64,000 bases of DNA from Rhodococcus sp. 06-462-5 (GTDB taxonomy: Bacteria > Actinomycetota > Actinomycetes > Mycobacteriales > Mycobacteriaceae). Both the position numbers and the translations under genes were made by a program. The DNA lies in NCBI RefSeq assembly GCF_002258315.1, contig NZ_NOYD01000050.1, forward strand, positions 1 through 64,000, given 5' to 3'. This document shows, in pieces, positions 41,781-51,090 of this stretch (positions are counted from its first letter, which is position 1; every line of letters starts with the position of its first letter). The notes under the pieces were generated by a model, which did not search any database, was not told where the DNA came from, and was given only the letters and a program-made list of their open reading frames with translations.

Positions 41781-44165
41781 TCAGCTCCCTACGTACGCGG
41801 CCAGATGCCGGCCGGTCAGAGTCGATCCGTCCGCCACCAGATCGGACGGCGTTCCCTCGAACACGACGAGGCCTCCGTCGTGGCCGGCACCCGGTCCGAG
41901 ATCGATGATCCAGTCGGCGTGGGCCATGACGGCCTGATGATGCTCGATGACGATCACGGACTTGCCCGAGTCGACCAGCCGGTCGAGCAGCCCGAGGAGC
42001 TTGTCCACATCGGCGAGATGCAGTCCGGTGGTGGGTTCGTCGAGCACGTAGATCCCACCCTTGTCGGCCATGTGCGTCGCCAGTTTCAGGCGTTGGCGTT
42101 CTCCACCCGACAGTGTGGTCAACGGCTGGCCGATCTTCAGGTAGCCGAGCCCGACGTCGTTCAGTCGCTGCAGAATCTTGTGTGCCGGGAGCAATTTCGC
42201 TGCGCCGTCGGAGAAGAACTCCTCGGCCTCGGCGACCGACATCGACAGCACCTCGTCGATGTTGCGACCGCCGAAGTGGTATTCGAGTACCGATGCCTGG
42301 AATCGCTTGCCCTCGCACTCCTCGCACACCGTGGCGACCCCGGCCATCATCGCGAGGTCGCTGTAGATGACGCCCGCGCCGTTGCATGTCGGGCACGCGC
42401 CTTCGGAGTTCGAGCTGAACAGCGCGGGTTTGACGGCGTTCTCCTTGGCGAACGCCTTGCGGATCGGTTCGAGCAAGCCCGTGTACGTCGCGGGGTTGCT
42501 TCGCCGCGATCCACGTATCGCCCCCTGATCGACCGAGACCACATCGTCTGTCCCCGAGAGCGATCCGTGAATGAGCGAACTCTTGCCCGAGCCTGCGACG
42601 CCGGTGACGACGACCAACACACCGAGTGGAACGTCGACGTCCACTTCGCGCAGATTGTGGGAGTCCGCGCCGCGAATTTCGAGCACCTCGGAGAACTCGC
42701 GTACCGACTCTTTCAGCGATGCCCGATCGTCGAAATGCCGACCGGTGACGGTGTCGCTCCGGCGCAGCCCGTCGACGGTGCCCTCGAAACAGACGTGCCC
42801 GCCTGCACTTCCCGCACCGGGACCCAGATCGACGACATGATCTGCGATGGAGATCGTCTCGGGCTTGTGCTCCACCACCAGAACGGTGTTTCCCTTGTCC
42901 CGCAGCTGAAGCAGCAGGTTGTTCATTCGCTCGATGTCGTGGGGATGCAGACCGGTGGTCGGCTCGTCGAACACGTACGTCACATCGGTCAACGACGATC
43001 CGAGGTGACGAATCATCTTGGTGCGCTGGGCCTCTCCGCCGGATAATGTTCCCGAGGGACGATCCAGGCTCAGGTAACCGAGCCCGATCTCGACGAACGA
43101 GTCGAGGGTCTCCCCGAGCGTGGTCAGCAGCGGTGCCACCGACGGTTCCTTCAGGCCGCCCACCCACTCCGCCAGGTCGCTGATCTGCATCGAGCATGCG
43201 TCGGCGATGTTGACGCCCTTGATCTTCGACGACCGAGCACCTTCGTTGAGCCTGGTTCCGAGGCAGTCCGGGCAGGTGGTGAAGGTGATCGCGCGGTCGA
43301 CGAAAGCGCGGATGTGGGGCTGCATGGCATCGACGTCCTTGGACAGGAACGACTTCTGAATTTGAGGTACGAGTCCCGAATAGGTCAGATTGATGCCCTC
43401 GACTTTGATCTTCGTCGGCTCGCGATAGAGCAGATCGTCGAGTTCCTTCTTGGTGTACTTCGAGATGGGCTTGTCCGGGTCGAAATACCCACAGCCGCGA
43501 AATATTCGGCCGTACCAGCCTTCCATGCTGTACCCGGGGATCGTGATCGCGCTCTCGTTGAGTGACTTGCTCGCGTCGTAGAGAGCGGTGAGATCGAAAT
43601 CGCTGACGGAGCCTCTGCCCTCACAGCGCGGGCACATACCGCCGGTCACGGAGAACGACTTCTTCTCGGTGGTCTGCCTACCGCCCTTGTCCACCTTGTA
43701 CGCGCCCGCACCGGACACCGACGCGACGTTGAACGAAAAGGCCTGGGCGGAGCCGATGTACGGCTTTCCGATTCGGCTGAACAGAATTCGGAGCATGGCG
43801 TTGGCATCGGTTGCGGTGCCGACGGTGGAATGGGGATTGGCGCCCATACGCTGTTGATCGACGATGATCGCTGTGGTGAGTCCGTCCATGACGTCGACAT
43901 CCGGGCGGCCGAGCGTGGGCATGAATCCTTGAACGAAGGCACTGTAGGTCTCGTTGATCATCCGCTGTGATTCGGCCGCAATCGTGCTGAATACCAGTGA
44001 GCTCTTGCCGGAGCCGGAGACGCCGGTGAACACGGTCAATCGGCGCTTGGGCAACTCGACATCGATGTCCTGAAGATTGTTCTGCCGCGCTCCCTGCACA
44101 CGAATCAAATCGTGACTGTCGGCAGCATGCGGTGCCGAGCCCTGCGTGACCTTCTTCGTCGCCAT
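41781..44165 (-). CDS. UvrA-like ABC ATPase (UvrA2/DrrC-type)
   Basis: The 794-residue protein has two ABC modules of UvrA type: Walker A GVSGSGKSSLVFST and GVAGSGKSSLIHGS, signatures LSGGEAQRTKMIRHLG and LSGGERQRLKLATHM, Walker B YVFDEPTTGLHPHD and YVLDEPTTGLHLAD. Zinc modules appear as CPRCEGRG and CPTCNGAG/CEECEGKRF. It is about 150 residues shorter than true UvrA (about 950), with a reduced insertion after the first Walker A, where UvrB contacts occur. It is probably an accessory UvrA-like protein for DNA damage or drug tolerance, not the canonical excinuclease. It lies between the dapA-like gene and the isochorismatase-like gene. Confidence 0.92.
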   Translation of the reverse strand: MATKKVTQGSAPHAADSHDLIRVQGARQNNLQDIDVELPKRRLTVFTGVSGSGKSSLVFSTIAAESQRMINETYSAFVQGFMPTLGRPDVDVMDGLTTAIIVDQQRMGANPHSTVGTATDANAMLRILFSRIGKPYIGSAQAFSFNVASVSGAGAYKVDKGGRQTTEKKSFSVTGGMCPRCEGRGSVSDFDLTALYDASKSLNESAITIPGYSMEGWYGRIFRGCGYFDPDKPISKYTKKELDDLLYREPTKIKVEGINLTYSGLVPQIQKSFLSKDVDAMQPHIRAFVDRAITFTTCPDCLGTRLNEGARSSKIKGVNIADACSMQISDLAEWVGGLKEPSVAPLLTTLGETLDSFVEIGLGYLSLDRPSGTLSGGEAQRTKMIRHLGSSLTDVTYVFDEPTTGLHPHDIERMNNLLLQLRDKGNTVLVVEHKPETISIADHVVDLGPGAGSAGGHVCFEGTVDGLRRSDTVTGRHFDDRASLKESVREFSEVLEIRGADSHNLREVDVDVPLGVLVVVTGVAGSGKSSLIHGSLSGTDDVVSVDQGAIRGSRRSNPATYTGLLEPIRKAFAKENAVKPALFSSNSEGACPTCNGAGVIYSDLAMMAGVATVCEECEGKRFQASVLEYHFGGRNIDEVLSMSVAEAEEFFSDGAAKLLPAHKILQRLNDVGLGYLKIGQPLTTLSGGERQRLKLATHMADKGGIYVLDEPTTGLHLADVDKLLGLLDRLVDSGKSVIVIEHHQAVMAHADWIIDLGPGAGHDGGLVVFEGTPSDLVADGSTLTGRHLAAYVGS

Positions 44166-44171
44166 GAGCAG

Positions 44172-45116
44172 TCAGGCTAGTCGTACCGGAACGCGCTCGC
44201 TTCTCGATTCCTGATCGATTCCGGTGGCCGACAGGGCAGCGTCGAGTCGTCTCAGATCGGCCGCCGAGGACTCGAGAAGTGGGCGTCGCACGGCCGCGTC
44301 GGAGATGACGCCGATCCTGGCGAGCGCGGCCTTGGCCATGACGGCTCCCTGCGTCGTGCGCATGACGGCGTCGGTCAACGGCAGCAGTGATCGCTGCACT
44401 GCGTTCGCCCGGTCCAGGTTGCCCGCGCGGACTGCAGCGATCAGCTCGGCGTAGCGGTCTGCCACCACGTTTCCGGTGACGCTGACCGATCCTGTTGCAC
44501 CGGAAGCGAGGTAGGGGAGCGCGAGTTCGTCGATCCCGCAGTAGTAGGCGAGGTGCGTCGAGGACATGACGGTCATGGCCTCGTACAGATCACCCTTCGC
44601 GTCCTTGACGGCCCCGATGAGGGGGTGACGGGACAGTTCCACGAGGGTCGACGCCTCGATGGACACACCTGTGCGAGCCGGGACGTCGTAGACCATCACG
44701 GGCAGTGCACCTGCCTCGGCGATGGCGACGATGTGCTCCGCGATGCCGTTCTGGGTGGGGCGCGAATAGTAGGGAGCGGTGATCAACAGTGCGTCGGCAC
44801 CGGCTGTCGCTGCGGACCGAGCCATCTCGATCCCCGTCGAGGTGTCGTTGGTGCCTACTCCCGCGATCACTCGAAGAGCGTGATCCGAGTGGCTGCGAGC
44901 CCGAGCGATCAGCTGCGAGATCTCGTGGCCCGTCAGGGTAGGTGCTTCACCGGTCGTTCCGGCGATGACGACGCCATCGCATCGTGTCGCGGACAGGTGC
45001 GCGAGAAGGGCATCGACGCCCGCTCGGTCGAGCGATCCATCGGGGTGCATTGGGGTCGCCATGGCGACGATGTTCGTGCCGAAGACTGTCGAGGCCGGCG
45101 ACGCTGTGGTGCTCAT
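44172..45116 (-). CDS. dapA: DapA-family dihydrodipicolinate synthase-like aldolase
   Basis: The 314-residue TIM-barrel lyase shows GTTGE (53-57), the paired tyrosines 116-117, Tyr143 in VYDVPARTG, and Schiff-base Lys171 in GAVKDAKGD. These fit 4-hydroxy-tetrahydrodipicolinate synthase, but related enzymes with other substrates share them. It is not next to other lysine genes and is divergent from a LysR regulator, so it may be a second copy with a different aldolase role. It starts the leftward run with the UvrA-like gene 6 bases behind. Confidence 0.85.
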   Translation of the reverse strand: MSTTASPASTVFGTNIVAMATPMHPDGSLDRAGVDALLAHLSATRCDGVVIAGTTGEAPTLTGHEISQLIARARSHSDHALRVIAGVGTNDTSTGIEMARSAATAGADALLITAPYYSRPTQNGIAEHIVAIAEAGALPVMVYDVPARTGVSIEASTLVELSRHPLIGAVKDAKGDLYEAMTVMSSTHLAYYCGIDELALPYLASGATGSVSVTGNVVADRYAELIAAVRAGNLDRANAVQRSLLPLTDAVMRTTQGAVMAKAALARIGVISDAAVRRPLLESSAADLRRLDAALSATGIDQESRSERVPVRLA

Positions 45117-45189
45117 GGTCCGAGTGTGGACCTGTTCGATACATCAGGTCCAGCGATGCATTCTCCGCATTACTGCGTACTGTTGCTTC

Positions 45190-46089
45190 ATGATCGACGT
45201 CGGTGCCCTGCACGCCCTCCGTGCGGTTGCAGCTCTCGGCACTCTTGCTCGGGCCGCCGACGAGCTGGGCTACACCTCCTCGGCGATCTCCCAGCAGATC
45301 AAACGACTCGAACGGCAGATCGGCACCCCGGTGCTGGCACAGGCCGGTCGGGGCGTTGTGCTCACCCCCGCAGGTCGGGCGGTGGTCGAGTCCGCGGGAG
45401 AGGTGTTCGACGCTCTCGAACGGTGCCTCGAGGCGGCTCGATCCGCCGACGAGGGCGTCGCACGTGGGGTCGTTCGGCTGGTCGGCTTCTCGACCGCGGT
45501 ACGCGGCTTGCTGGCACCCGCGCTGATCGAGCTGAATCGACGGTGTCCCGATCTGACGGTGCACATCAGCGAGGAGGATCCGGACCGTGCACTGCACAGC
45601 GTGCATGCCGGTACCGCAGACCTGGCGCTGGTGCACGACGCAGACGGAGTATCGGTGCCCGCTCCTCCCTCGGTCGTTCGGCAACCGATTCACACGGACT
45701 TCGGCGACGTGATCATGAAGCGAAGTCACCCCCTCGCCCGACGCGAGGCCGCATTGACCCCTGTCGAACTCGCTCGGTACCCGTGGGTGACGAGCCCGGC
45801 CGGGACGGTGTGTCATCAGTGGTTTCGTCGGCTGTTCGCCGAGACGTCCGCCGAGGTCGACGTTCGCCATCTCGTGGACGACTTCTCCACGCAACTCGCG
45901 CTGGTCGAAGCGGACGATGTTCTCGCTCTGGTGCCTCGCCTCGCGCGGCCGTTGCTCGGTGCCGGACTCGTCGCGGTCCCACTCGAGCGCGCTCCCGCTC
46001 GTGAGGTGCAGGCCGCCTGGCGGCGCAGCGCCGACGCCAGCCCGGCAATTCATGCCGTGCTGGACGTCCTCGATGCGGCCTCGCACTGA
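45190..46089 (+). CDS. LysR-family transcriptional regulator
   Basis: The 299-residue regulator has an N-terminal LysR helix-turn-helix (HALRAVAALGTLARAADELGYTSSAISQQIKRLERQIG, written in pieces at about residues 6-43) and the usual two-lobed effector domain from about 90. ATG 45190 is used; longer frames would run through the divergent gene. The 73-base space shared with dapA is the classical position for control of the neighbour. Its last 40 bases overlap the end of the convergent helicase gene. Confidence 0.9.
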   Translation: MIDVGALHALRAVAALGTLARAADELGYTSSAISQQIKRLERQIGTPVLAQAGRGVVLTPAGRAVVESAGEVFDALERCLEAARSADEGVARGVVRLVGFSTAVRGLLAPALIELNRRCPDLTVHISEEDPDRALHSVHAGTADLALVHDADGVSVPAPPSVVRQPIHTDFGDVIMKRSHPLARREAALTPVELARYPWVTSPAGTVCHQWFRRLFAETSAEVDVRHLVDDFSTQLALVEADDVLALVPRLARPLLGAGLVAVPLERAPAREVQAAWRRSADASPAIHAVLDVLDAASH

Positions 46090-48266
46090 GTGGTCAGAAC
46101 CACCAGCTGTCCGGTTGCGCGCGTCATGGCCACGTACTTGTCGACGGCACCGGCAATTCCCGATCCGAACGAGTCCGGGTCGATCAGGACGACCAGATCG
46201 AATTCGAGTCCCTTCGTCATCTCTGGTGTCAGCGAGCGGACGCGATCCGAGGGTGGAAACGCGGGACTGCCTACGACGCAGGCGACTCCGTCGACATTCG
46301 AGTCCAGCCATCGGTCGAGAATCGATGCCAGGTCTGCCGCGTCGGCGTATTCGACGGGCACACCGGTGCTGCGGATGGAGACCGGAACATTGGCGTCCGG
46401 CAGCGCCGCGCGAATCACCGGCTCGGCCTCGGCCATGACTTCCCGCGGGGTGCGGTAATTGACACCGAGGGTGGCGATCCTCACCCGGTCGAGCCCGACC
46501 CGTCCAAGCCTTTCGGCCCAGGACTCGGCGAACCCCTCCCGCGCTTGCGCCCGGTCTCCGACGATGGTGATGCTGCTCGACGGGCATCGTCGCAGGACCA
46601 TCTGCCACTGCGCGTCGGTCAACTCCTGTGCCTCGTCGACGACGATGTGTGCGAACGGCCCCGCCGAGGGATCCGTCGGGATTTCCTCGAAGCCCGCCGA
46701 ATCGACGAGGGCATCGCGAATTCCGTCCTGCCGCAACTGTGCAGCCATCATCTCGTCGTCGTCCGCGGCCATGAGTTCGTCGACGACGCGGTCCATTCGC
46801 GCACGCGCCGCAGCCGCGGCCACCTCGCGACGCCGAGTGCGGTGTGAATGTTCGGGATCTCCGAGCCGCATTCGTGCGGCGTCGAGCAGTGGCAGATCGG
46901 ACACCGTCCACCGCGTCGGATCGGGTCGCTGGAGCGAACGAATCTCCTCGGGGCCGAGCCAGGGTGCGCACCTTCGGAGATACGCCGGAACGCTCCACAG
47001 ATCTGCCACGAGGTCGGCAGCGTCGATGATCGTCCAGGATCGTTCGAGTTCCGCGCGTAGAGGCTCGTTGTTCTGCAACGACTTTCGTATTTCGGTTGGG
47101 TCCTCCTCACCGTCGTAGCGGTCGGCCAGAATCGTCAGTAGCAGGTCCCAGACCTGTTCGCGAGCCTCGTTGTGCGCAGTGCCACCATCGGGTGCCTTGA
47201 ACGCCTCGGCCCAATCGTCCGGCGTCAGCCTCAGGTCGGCCCACTCCGTCTCCACGATCATGTTCCGAGTCGGCGGTTGCTCGTAGAACGCAACGGCCGA
47301 CTCTATCGCCACGCTCATATCGGCGGACGCCTTCAGTTGCGCCACAACAGGATCGGGCTCTTCGATCACGTCCGTTCCTTCGGCGACGAGATCCCGGAGC
47401 GTGCAGGTCTGCACACCGTCCTCACCCAGACTCGGTAGGACGTCGGAGACGTAGGCGAGGTACGGCTCGTGTGGGCCGACGAACAGCACGCCGCCGCGGC
47501 TGTGTTCGAGACGCGATTCCGTGTACAGCAAATACGCGGTGCGATGCAGGGCGACCACGGTTTTCCCGGTTCCCGGGCCACCGTCGACGACCAGCGCGCC
47601 CCGGGCGTCCGCTCGAATGATGGCGTCCTGATCTGCTTGAACGGTGCCCAGCACGTCACGCATCCGCGGTGAACGTGCCGTACCCAGACCGGCGATGAAG
47701 GCAGACTGATCGTCCAGCGCAGCGTCGATGATCGGTCCGGTCAGGTCGAACACCTCGTCCCAGTAGTCGGTGATGGTGCCGTTCGTCCACCGATATCGAC
47801 GACGACTTCGTAGCCCCATGGGGTTGGCGTGCGTAGCACCGAAGAAGGGTTCGGCAGCGGGGGAGCGCCAGTCGACGAGAAGTTGTTCACCAGATGTCCC
47901 CAACAGTCCGAGTCGTCCGACGTACGCCGGCTCGTCCGTACCGGAGGCCACGACGCGACCCAGGCACAGATCCATCCCGTACCGACGAAGTGAACGGAGA
48001 CGTCCGCCCAAGCGATGGATCTCGAAGTCCCGTTCCATCACCTCTCGGCCCATTCGGCCCGACGACTTCTGCGCGGCCTCGAGCCTCGCGGCGGTATCGG
48101 ATCGAGACTGCTCGATGCTCGCGCGTATCGCGGAGAAGTGCTGTTCGTCGTGGGCGATCAGCGCTGGATCGCGTTTGCGTGCGAGGTTGTCGGGTAGGGC
48201 GAAAACGCTTGGGTGCACATGCTTCACAGGACTCCGATCGATTGCTACGTGGCTGCAGCGAGCCAT
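46050..48266 (-). CDS. helR: HelD/HelR-type RNA polymerase-interacting helicase, probable rifamycin resistance
   Basis: The 738-residue protein is a UvrD-superfamily ATPase of the HelD class II type. It has an N-terminal coiled coil (about 38-100) and the HelD segment PAYVGRLGLLGTSGEQLLVDWRSPAAEPFF (about 115-145). Q-motif VQADQDAIIRAD precedes Walker A GGPGTGKT (229-236), and DEAQ (motif II) and YVAMTRA (motif VI) follow. HelD proteins bind RNA polymerase and clear it from DNA; the HelR branch releases rifamycin-bound polymerase and gives rifampin resistance in Streptomyces and Mycobacterium. The RAE-like palindrome upstream supports HelR. ATG 48266 is listed; GTG 48227, with GGAG upstream, is an alternative. 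Confidence 0.88.
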   Translation of the reverse strand: MARCSHVAIDRSPVKHVHPSVFALPDNLARKRDPALIAHDEQHFSAIRASIEQSRSDTAARLEAAQKSSGRMGREVMERDFEIHRLGGRLRSLRRYGMDLCLGRVVASGTDEPAYVGRLGLLGTSGEQLLVDWRSPAAEPFFGATHANPMGLRSRRRYRWTNGTITDYWDEVFDLTGPIIDAALDDQSAFIAGLGTARSPRMRDVLGTVQADQDAIIRADARGALVVDGGPGTGKTVVALHRTAYLLYTESRLEHSRGGVLFVGPHEPYLAYVSDVLPSLGEDGVQTCTLRDLVAEGTDVIEEPDPVVAQLKASADMSVAIESAVAFYEQPPTRNMIVETEWADLRLTPDDWAEAFKAPDGGTAHNEAREQVWDLLLTILADRYDGEEDPTEIRKSLQNNEPLRAELERSWTIIDAADLVADLWSVPAYLRRCAPWLGPEEIRSLQRPDPTRWTVSDLPLLDAARMRLGDPEHSHRTRRREVAAAAARARMDRVVDELMAADDDEMMAAQLRQDGIRDALVDSAGFEEIPTDPSAGPFAHIVVDEAQELTDAQWQMVLRRCPSSSITIVGDRAQAREGFAESWAERLGRVGLDRVRIATLGVNYRTPREVMAEAEPVIRAALPDANVPVSIRSTGVPVEYADAADLASILDRWLDSNVDGVACVVGSPAFPPSDRVRSLTPEMTKGLEFDLVVLIDPDSFGSGIAGAVDKYVAMTRATGQLVVLTTQCEAASRTSSTA

Positions 48267-48280
48267 TCTGTGCCCTGCAC

Positions 48281-48300
48281 GGGGTCTTGCCGCAAGCCCC
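48281..48300 (-). promoter_or_regulatory. Rifamycin-associated element (RAE)
   Basis: On the minus strand the sequence is GGGGCTTGCGGCAAGACCCC, a palindrome matching the published RAE consensus GGGGCTTGCGGCAAG-CCC. RAEs mark promoters induced by rifamycins in actinobacteria. It lies 14 bases before ATG 48266 and directly after a candidate -10 element. Confidence 0.9.
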
Positions 48301-48307
48301 GGGGTGC

Positions 48308-48336
48308 GCTATACATTGAAAGGGGAAACGAGCGAA
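48308..48336 (-). promoter_or_regulatory. Candidate promoter of helR
   Basis: On the minus strand TTCGCT (48331-48336) and TATAGC (48308-48313) are spaced by 17 bases, a sigma-A-like layout. The expected transcript start is about 48301, so the RAE would be the first transcribed segment. The -35 match is poor. Confidence 0.5.
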
Positions 48337-48401
48337 GTGTTGCTTTCCGAACCCATCCAGCACCGACGAAACGGGTGCGCAATCGCTGATCAGGCCTCGG
48401 G

Positions 48402-48524
48402 TCAGGCCACCAGACCCCTGCCGCGTTGGAGTTCGAGTCGATAGATCATGCCGCCGAGGTCGGTGACCTCTGCGCGGCCTACGCCGTCCCATTCGTCGGC
48501 ACGTGCCCGATGAAAATTCCGCAT
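48402..48524 (-). CDS. Possible small protein, 40 residues
   Basis: ATG 48524 follows GAGGG and the frame ends with TGA at 48402. The product MRNFHRARADEWDG, then VGRAEVTDLGGMIYRLEL, has alternating strand-like hydrophobics, so it may be a real small protein or the end of a degraded gene. No family is recognised. It lies 26 bases after the next small frame. Confidence 0.35.
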   Translation of the reverse strand: MRNFHRARADEWDGVGRAEVTDLGGMIYRLELQRGRGLVA

Positions 48525-48550
48525 CCCTCGAACTCTTCGATCGGAGAGCG

Positions 48551-48670
48551 CTACAACGACATTCGACCGGCAAGGGCGGCGCGTACCGACGCCAGAGCCT
48601 GACGGTAGGGCAGTGCATGCGCTCGCGCAAAGGTCCGCGCTGCGCGCTTGTCGGCGTGATTCTTGGTCAC
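48551..48670 (-). CDS. Possible small protein, 39 residues, KNHADKRAARTF type
   Basis: GTG 48670 opens a 39-residue frame, TKNHADKRAARTFARAHA then LPYRQALASVRAALAGRMSL, ending TAG at 48551. The H-x-x-(K/R)RA-R-x-(F/L) then (S/P)-Y-x-(Q/R)-AL-x-x-V pattern is familiar from N-termini of many actinobacterial proteins. This suggests a real helical peptide or the remains of a longer gene. It is too short for standard ORF lists. The 628 bases between helR and the GGDEF-EAL gene otherwise hold only the RAE, promoter and the 40-residue frame. Confidence 0.4.
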   Translation of the reverse strand: MTKNHADKRAARTFARAHALPYRQALASVRAALAGRMSL

Positions 48671-48894
48671 GAGAGTTCCAATCCCTGTGTGCACCAGTCC
48701 CGCGCACTGCTGCACCGGTCGGAAGTCATGAACACGGCGTACAACAAGAGTCCAACATCATCGATCGCAGATCCGTGAAGGACCTTGCCCGTGGAACGCT
48801 GACGGAGGCGGCGCGGGTGCCTGCTGCAGATGGGGTGGCTATGCGAGTAGCTCTGGTTCGGCACGGTATCACGAACGTCGGGACGACCCGGGGT

Positions 48895-51090
48895 TCATCG
48901 ATCGCCGAGAAGCAGATCTGCGATGGCACCGGCACCGACCGGCCGGCCCAGAAGATATCCCTGCGCGAAGTCGCATCCGGTAGCGGCCAGTGCATCGAGT
49001 TGTTCCTCGGTTTCGACTCCCTCGCCGACGACGGTGACGTCGAAGGCGCGTGCGAGCGCAACGATGGCCGAGACGATCGCGCGAGCCCGAGGAGCGGGCA
49101 GCCGGGCAACGTACGACTTGTCGATCTTGAAGCACTCGAACATGGGGTAGCGGTCGAGATACGACATGGAACTGTGGCCTTTACCCATGTCGTCGAGCAG
49201 CAGAGAAACACCCATTGCGTGCAGGGCAGAGACGGTGTCGGCGACCCGTTCGGTGTCCGCGACCCACACGGTTTCGGTCACCTCGAGCCCGAGAGCGAAG
49301 GCAGGCAGTCCTGTCTCTGCGAGTATGGAAGCGACCTCGTTGGGAAAGTCGGGATCGCGGAGTTGGAGCGCGCTGACGTTGACGCGAACCACGATGTCGG
49401 AGAACGTTCGCCACCGCGCCGCGGCCGCGCATGCGGTACGCAGTGCCCATGCGCCCAATGGTGTTGCAAGACCTGTTCTTTCGGCGACGCCGACGAACTC
49501 GCTCGGTTCGATGGGTCCTAGCTCGCGGTGATTCCAGCGGGCAAGTGCCTCCACCGCAACGATTTTCCGCGAAGCGATGTCCACCAACGGTTGGTACGCG
49601 AGAGTGAGCTCGTCGGCGCGCAGCGCCGCTCGCAGATCTATCGACAGTGACCTGATGCGATCCGCGTCGTAGAGATCGGTGGGATCGAATACTGCGTGCC
49701 CGCCGGTCCCACTGTCCTTCGCGCGGTACATTGCCAAGTCGGCGCGGTGGATCAGCTCGTGCCGAGTCGAATTCGGTTCGGACACCGCGATACCGATGCT
49801 GGCGCTCAAGGGAATGGGCACGTCCTCGGCGGAGAAGGGAACCGCGATGGAGCTCGTGATGTGTCGTGCGAGTTCCTCCGCATGAGCAACGCTGTCCACA
49901 CCTTCGCAGACGATCAAGAATTCGTCGCCGCCCAGGCGCGCGATGGTGTCGGCGTCTCGGATCGCCGAGGCGAGCCGTTCGACGAACTTCACCAACGCCC
50001 TGTCTCCGGCGTCGTGTCCCAAGCTGTCGTTGATGATCTTGAAGTCGTCGATGTCGAGCAGCAGCAGTGCCACGGTGCCGGACTGTTGTCTCGCGCGGTC
50101 CAGTGCCGAATCGATGACCTCGTACGCGAGGGTGCGGTTCGGCAGACCGGTCAGGGCGTCGTGGGTACTTCGTCGTCGCAGTTGGAGTTCGAGGTCGATG
50201 CGTCGTATCGCCGCGGATACGATCCCGGCCACCGAACTGAGGAACGACACTTCTTCGTCGCGGTAGAGACGGGCCTCGACGCTGTGGATCGAGAGAACTC
50301 CCCATGCTTTTCCGGCGGCGGTGAAGATGGGAACTCCGACACCGCTGCGGAGGCCGAGCGAGATCATCGTGTCGGTACGGAAGCGCTTCTCGGCGTGACT
50401 GTCGTTGCACACGACGGGCTCCGAGAGCGTCAGAGTGAATCCCACCAACGAACCGTCCCCGGACGGAACGTCCTGACGCATGCCGAGTGCACCGCTGGCC
50501 GCGTCCATGGTCAAGTACGGGTCGGTAGGGTGCTCGAGATGGGCGATGGCGGAGTTTCCCACGCCGATCAGTGTGGCGGCGGTGTCGGTGGCTGCAGTGA
50601 GCAATCTGGGTAGCTCGGCGATGACGGCGAATCGGCTCAGATCGGCCAGAGCCTTCTGCTCCTGAGCGTGACGACCGGCGATCACTGCATCGGCCGCGAT
50701 CCTGGCATTGCGCTGCTCCACCGTGTGTCGGTGCCGAATGGTGGATACGACCACGTCGGGGCCGCCGTCGTCACGACCGATCACATAGGCAGACACCACC
50801 ACCGGCATGCCTGTGCCGGTCACGTGATGGCGTAGCTCGCAGTATCCCTCCCACTTGCCTTCGGAGAGCAGACCGGCGGCGATGTCGTCGGTGAGATCGA
50901 GTCCGTCGGAGGTCAGCAGTTCCAGGGCCGACAGTTGGCCGATATCGGCCACGTCCTTGACTCCGATCAGTTCCGAACCCGCCGGATTGATGTACAGAAT
51001 CTTCCCCGTGAAGTCGGAGAGCGCAACGAAGTCCGGAGCCCGTTCCAGGAAGGATCGAAGACTCACCGGATCGTCCGGGAGATCGAACAT
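48895..51090 (-). CDS. PAS-GAF-GGDEF-EAL signalling protein (cyclic-di-GMP)
   Basis: The 731-residue protein has a PAS domain (about 10-110), a GAF domain (about 150-300), a diguanylate cyclase domain with intact GGDEF at 387-391, and a phosphodiesterase domain with intact EAL (514-516). EAL metal and catalytic residues appear in VNVSALQLRDP, TETVWV, LDDMGKGHSSMSYL, FKIDKSYV and EGVETEEQ; the loop DDFGTG is changed to DDMGKG. Both activities could be retained. ATG 51090 with GGAGGG upstream is chosen over ATG 51138. The mycobacterial single-gene system (MSDGC-1) has this same domain set. Confidence 0.93.
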   Translation of the reverse strand: MFDLPDDPVSLRSFLERAPDFVALSDFTGKILYINPAGSELIGVKDVADIGQLSALELLTSDGLDLTDDIAAGLLSEGKWEGYCELRHHVTGTGMPVVVSAYVIGRDDGGPDVVVSTIRHRHTVEQRNARIAADAVIAGRHAQEQKALADLSRFAVIAELPRLLTAATDTAATLIGVGNSAIAHLEHPTDPYLTMDAASGALGMRQDVPSGDGSLVGFTLTLSEPVVCNDSHAEKRFRTDTMISLGLRSGVGVPIFTAAGKAWGVLSIHSVEARLYRDEEVSFLSSVAGIVSAAIRRIDLELQLRRRSTHDALTGLPNRTLAYEVIDSALDRARQQSGTVALLLLDIDDFKIINDSLGHDAGDRALVKFVERLASAIRDADTIARLGGDEFLIVCEGVDSVAHAEELARHITSSIAVPFSAEDVPIPLSASIGIAVSEPNSTRHELIHRADLAMYRAKDSGTGGHAVFDPTDLYDADRIRSLSIDLRAALRADELTLAYQPLVDIASRKIVAVEALARWNHRELGPIEPSEFVGVAERTGLATPLGAWALRTACAAAARWRTFSDIVVRVNVSALQLRDPDFPNEVASILAETGLPAFALGLEVTETVWVADTERVADTVSALHAMGVSLLLDDMGKGHSSMSYLDRYPMFECFKIDKSYVARLPAPRARAIVSAIVALARAFDVTVVGEGVETEEQLDALAATGCDFAQGYLLGRPVGAGAIADLLLGDR

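Noticed and set aside
41194..43197. 667-codon open frame on the minus strand
   Set aside because: It is an out-of-frame shadow of the UvrA-like and isochorismatase-like genes.
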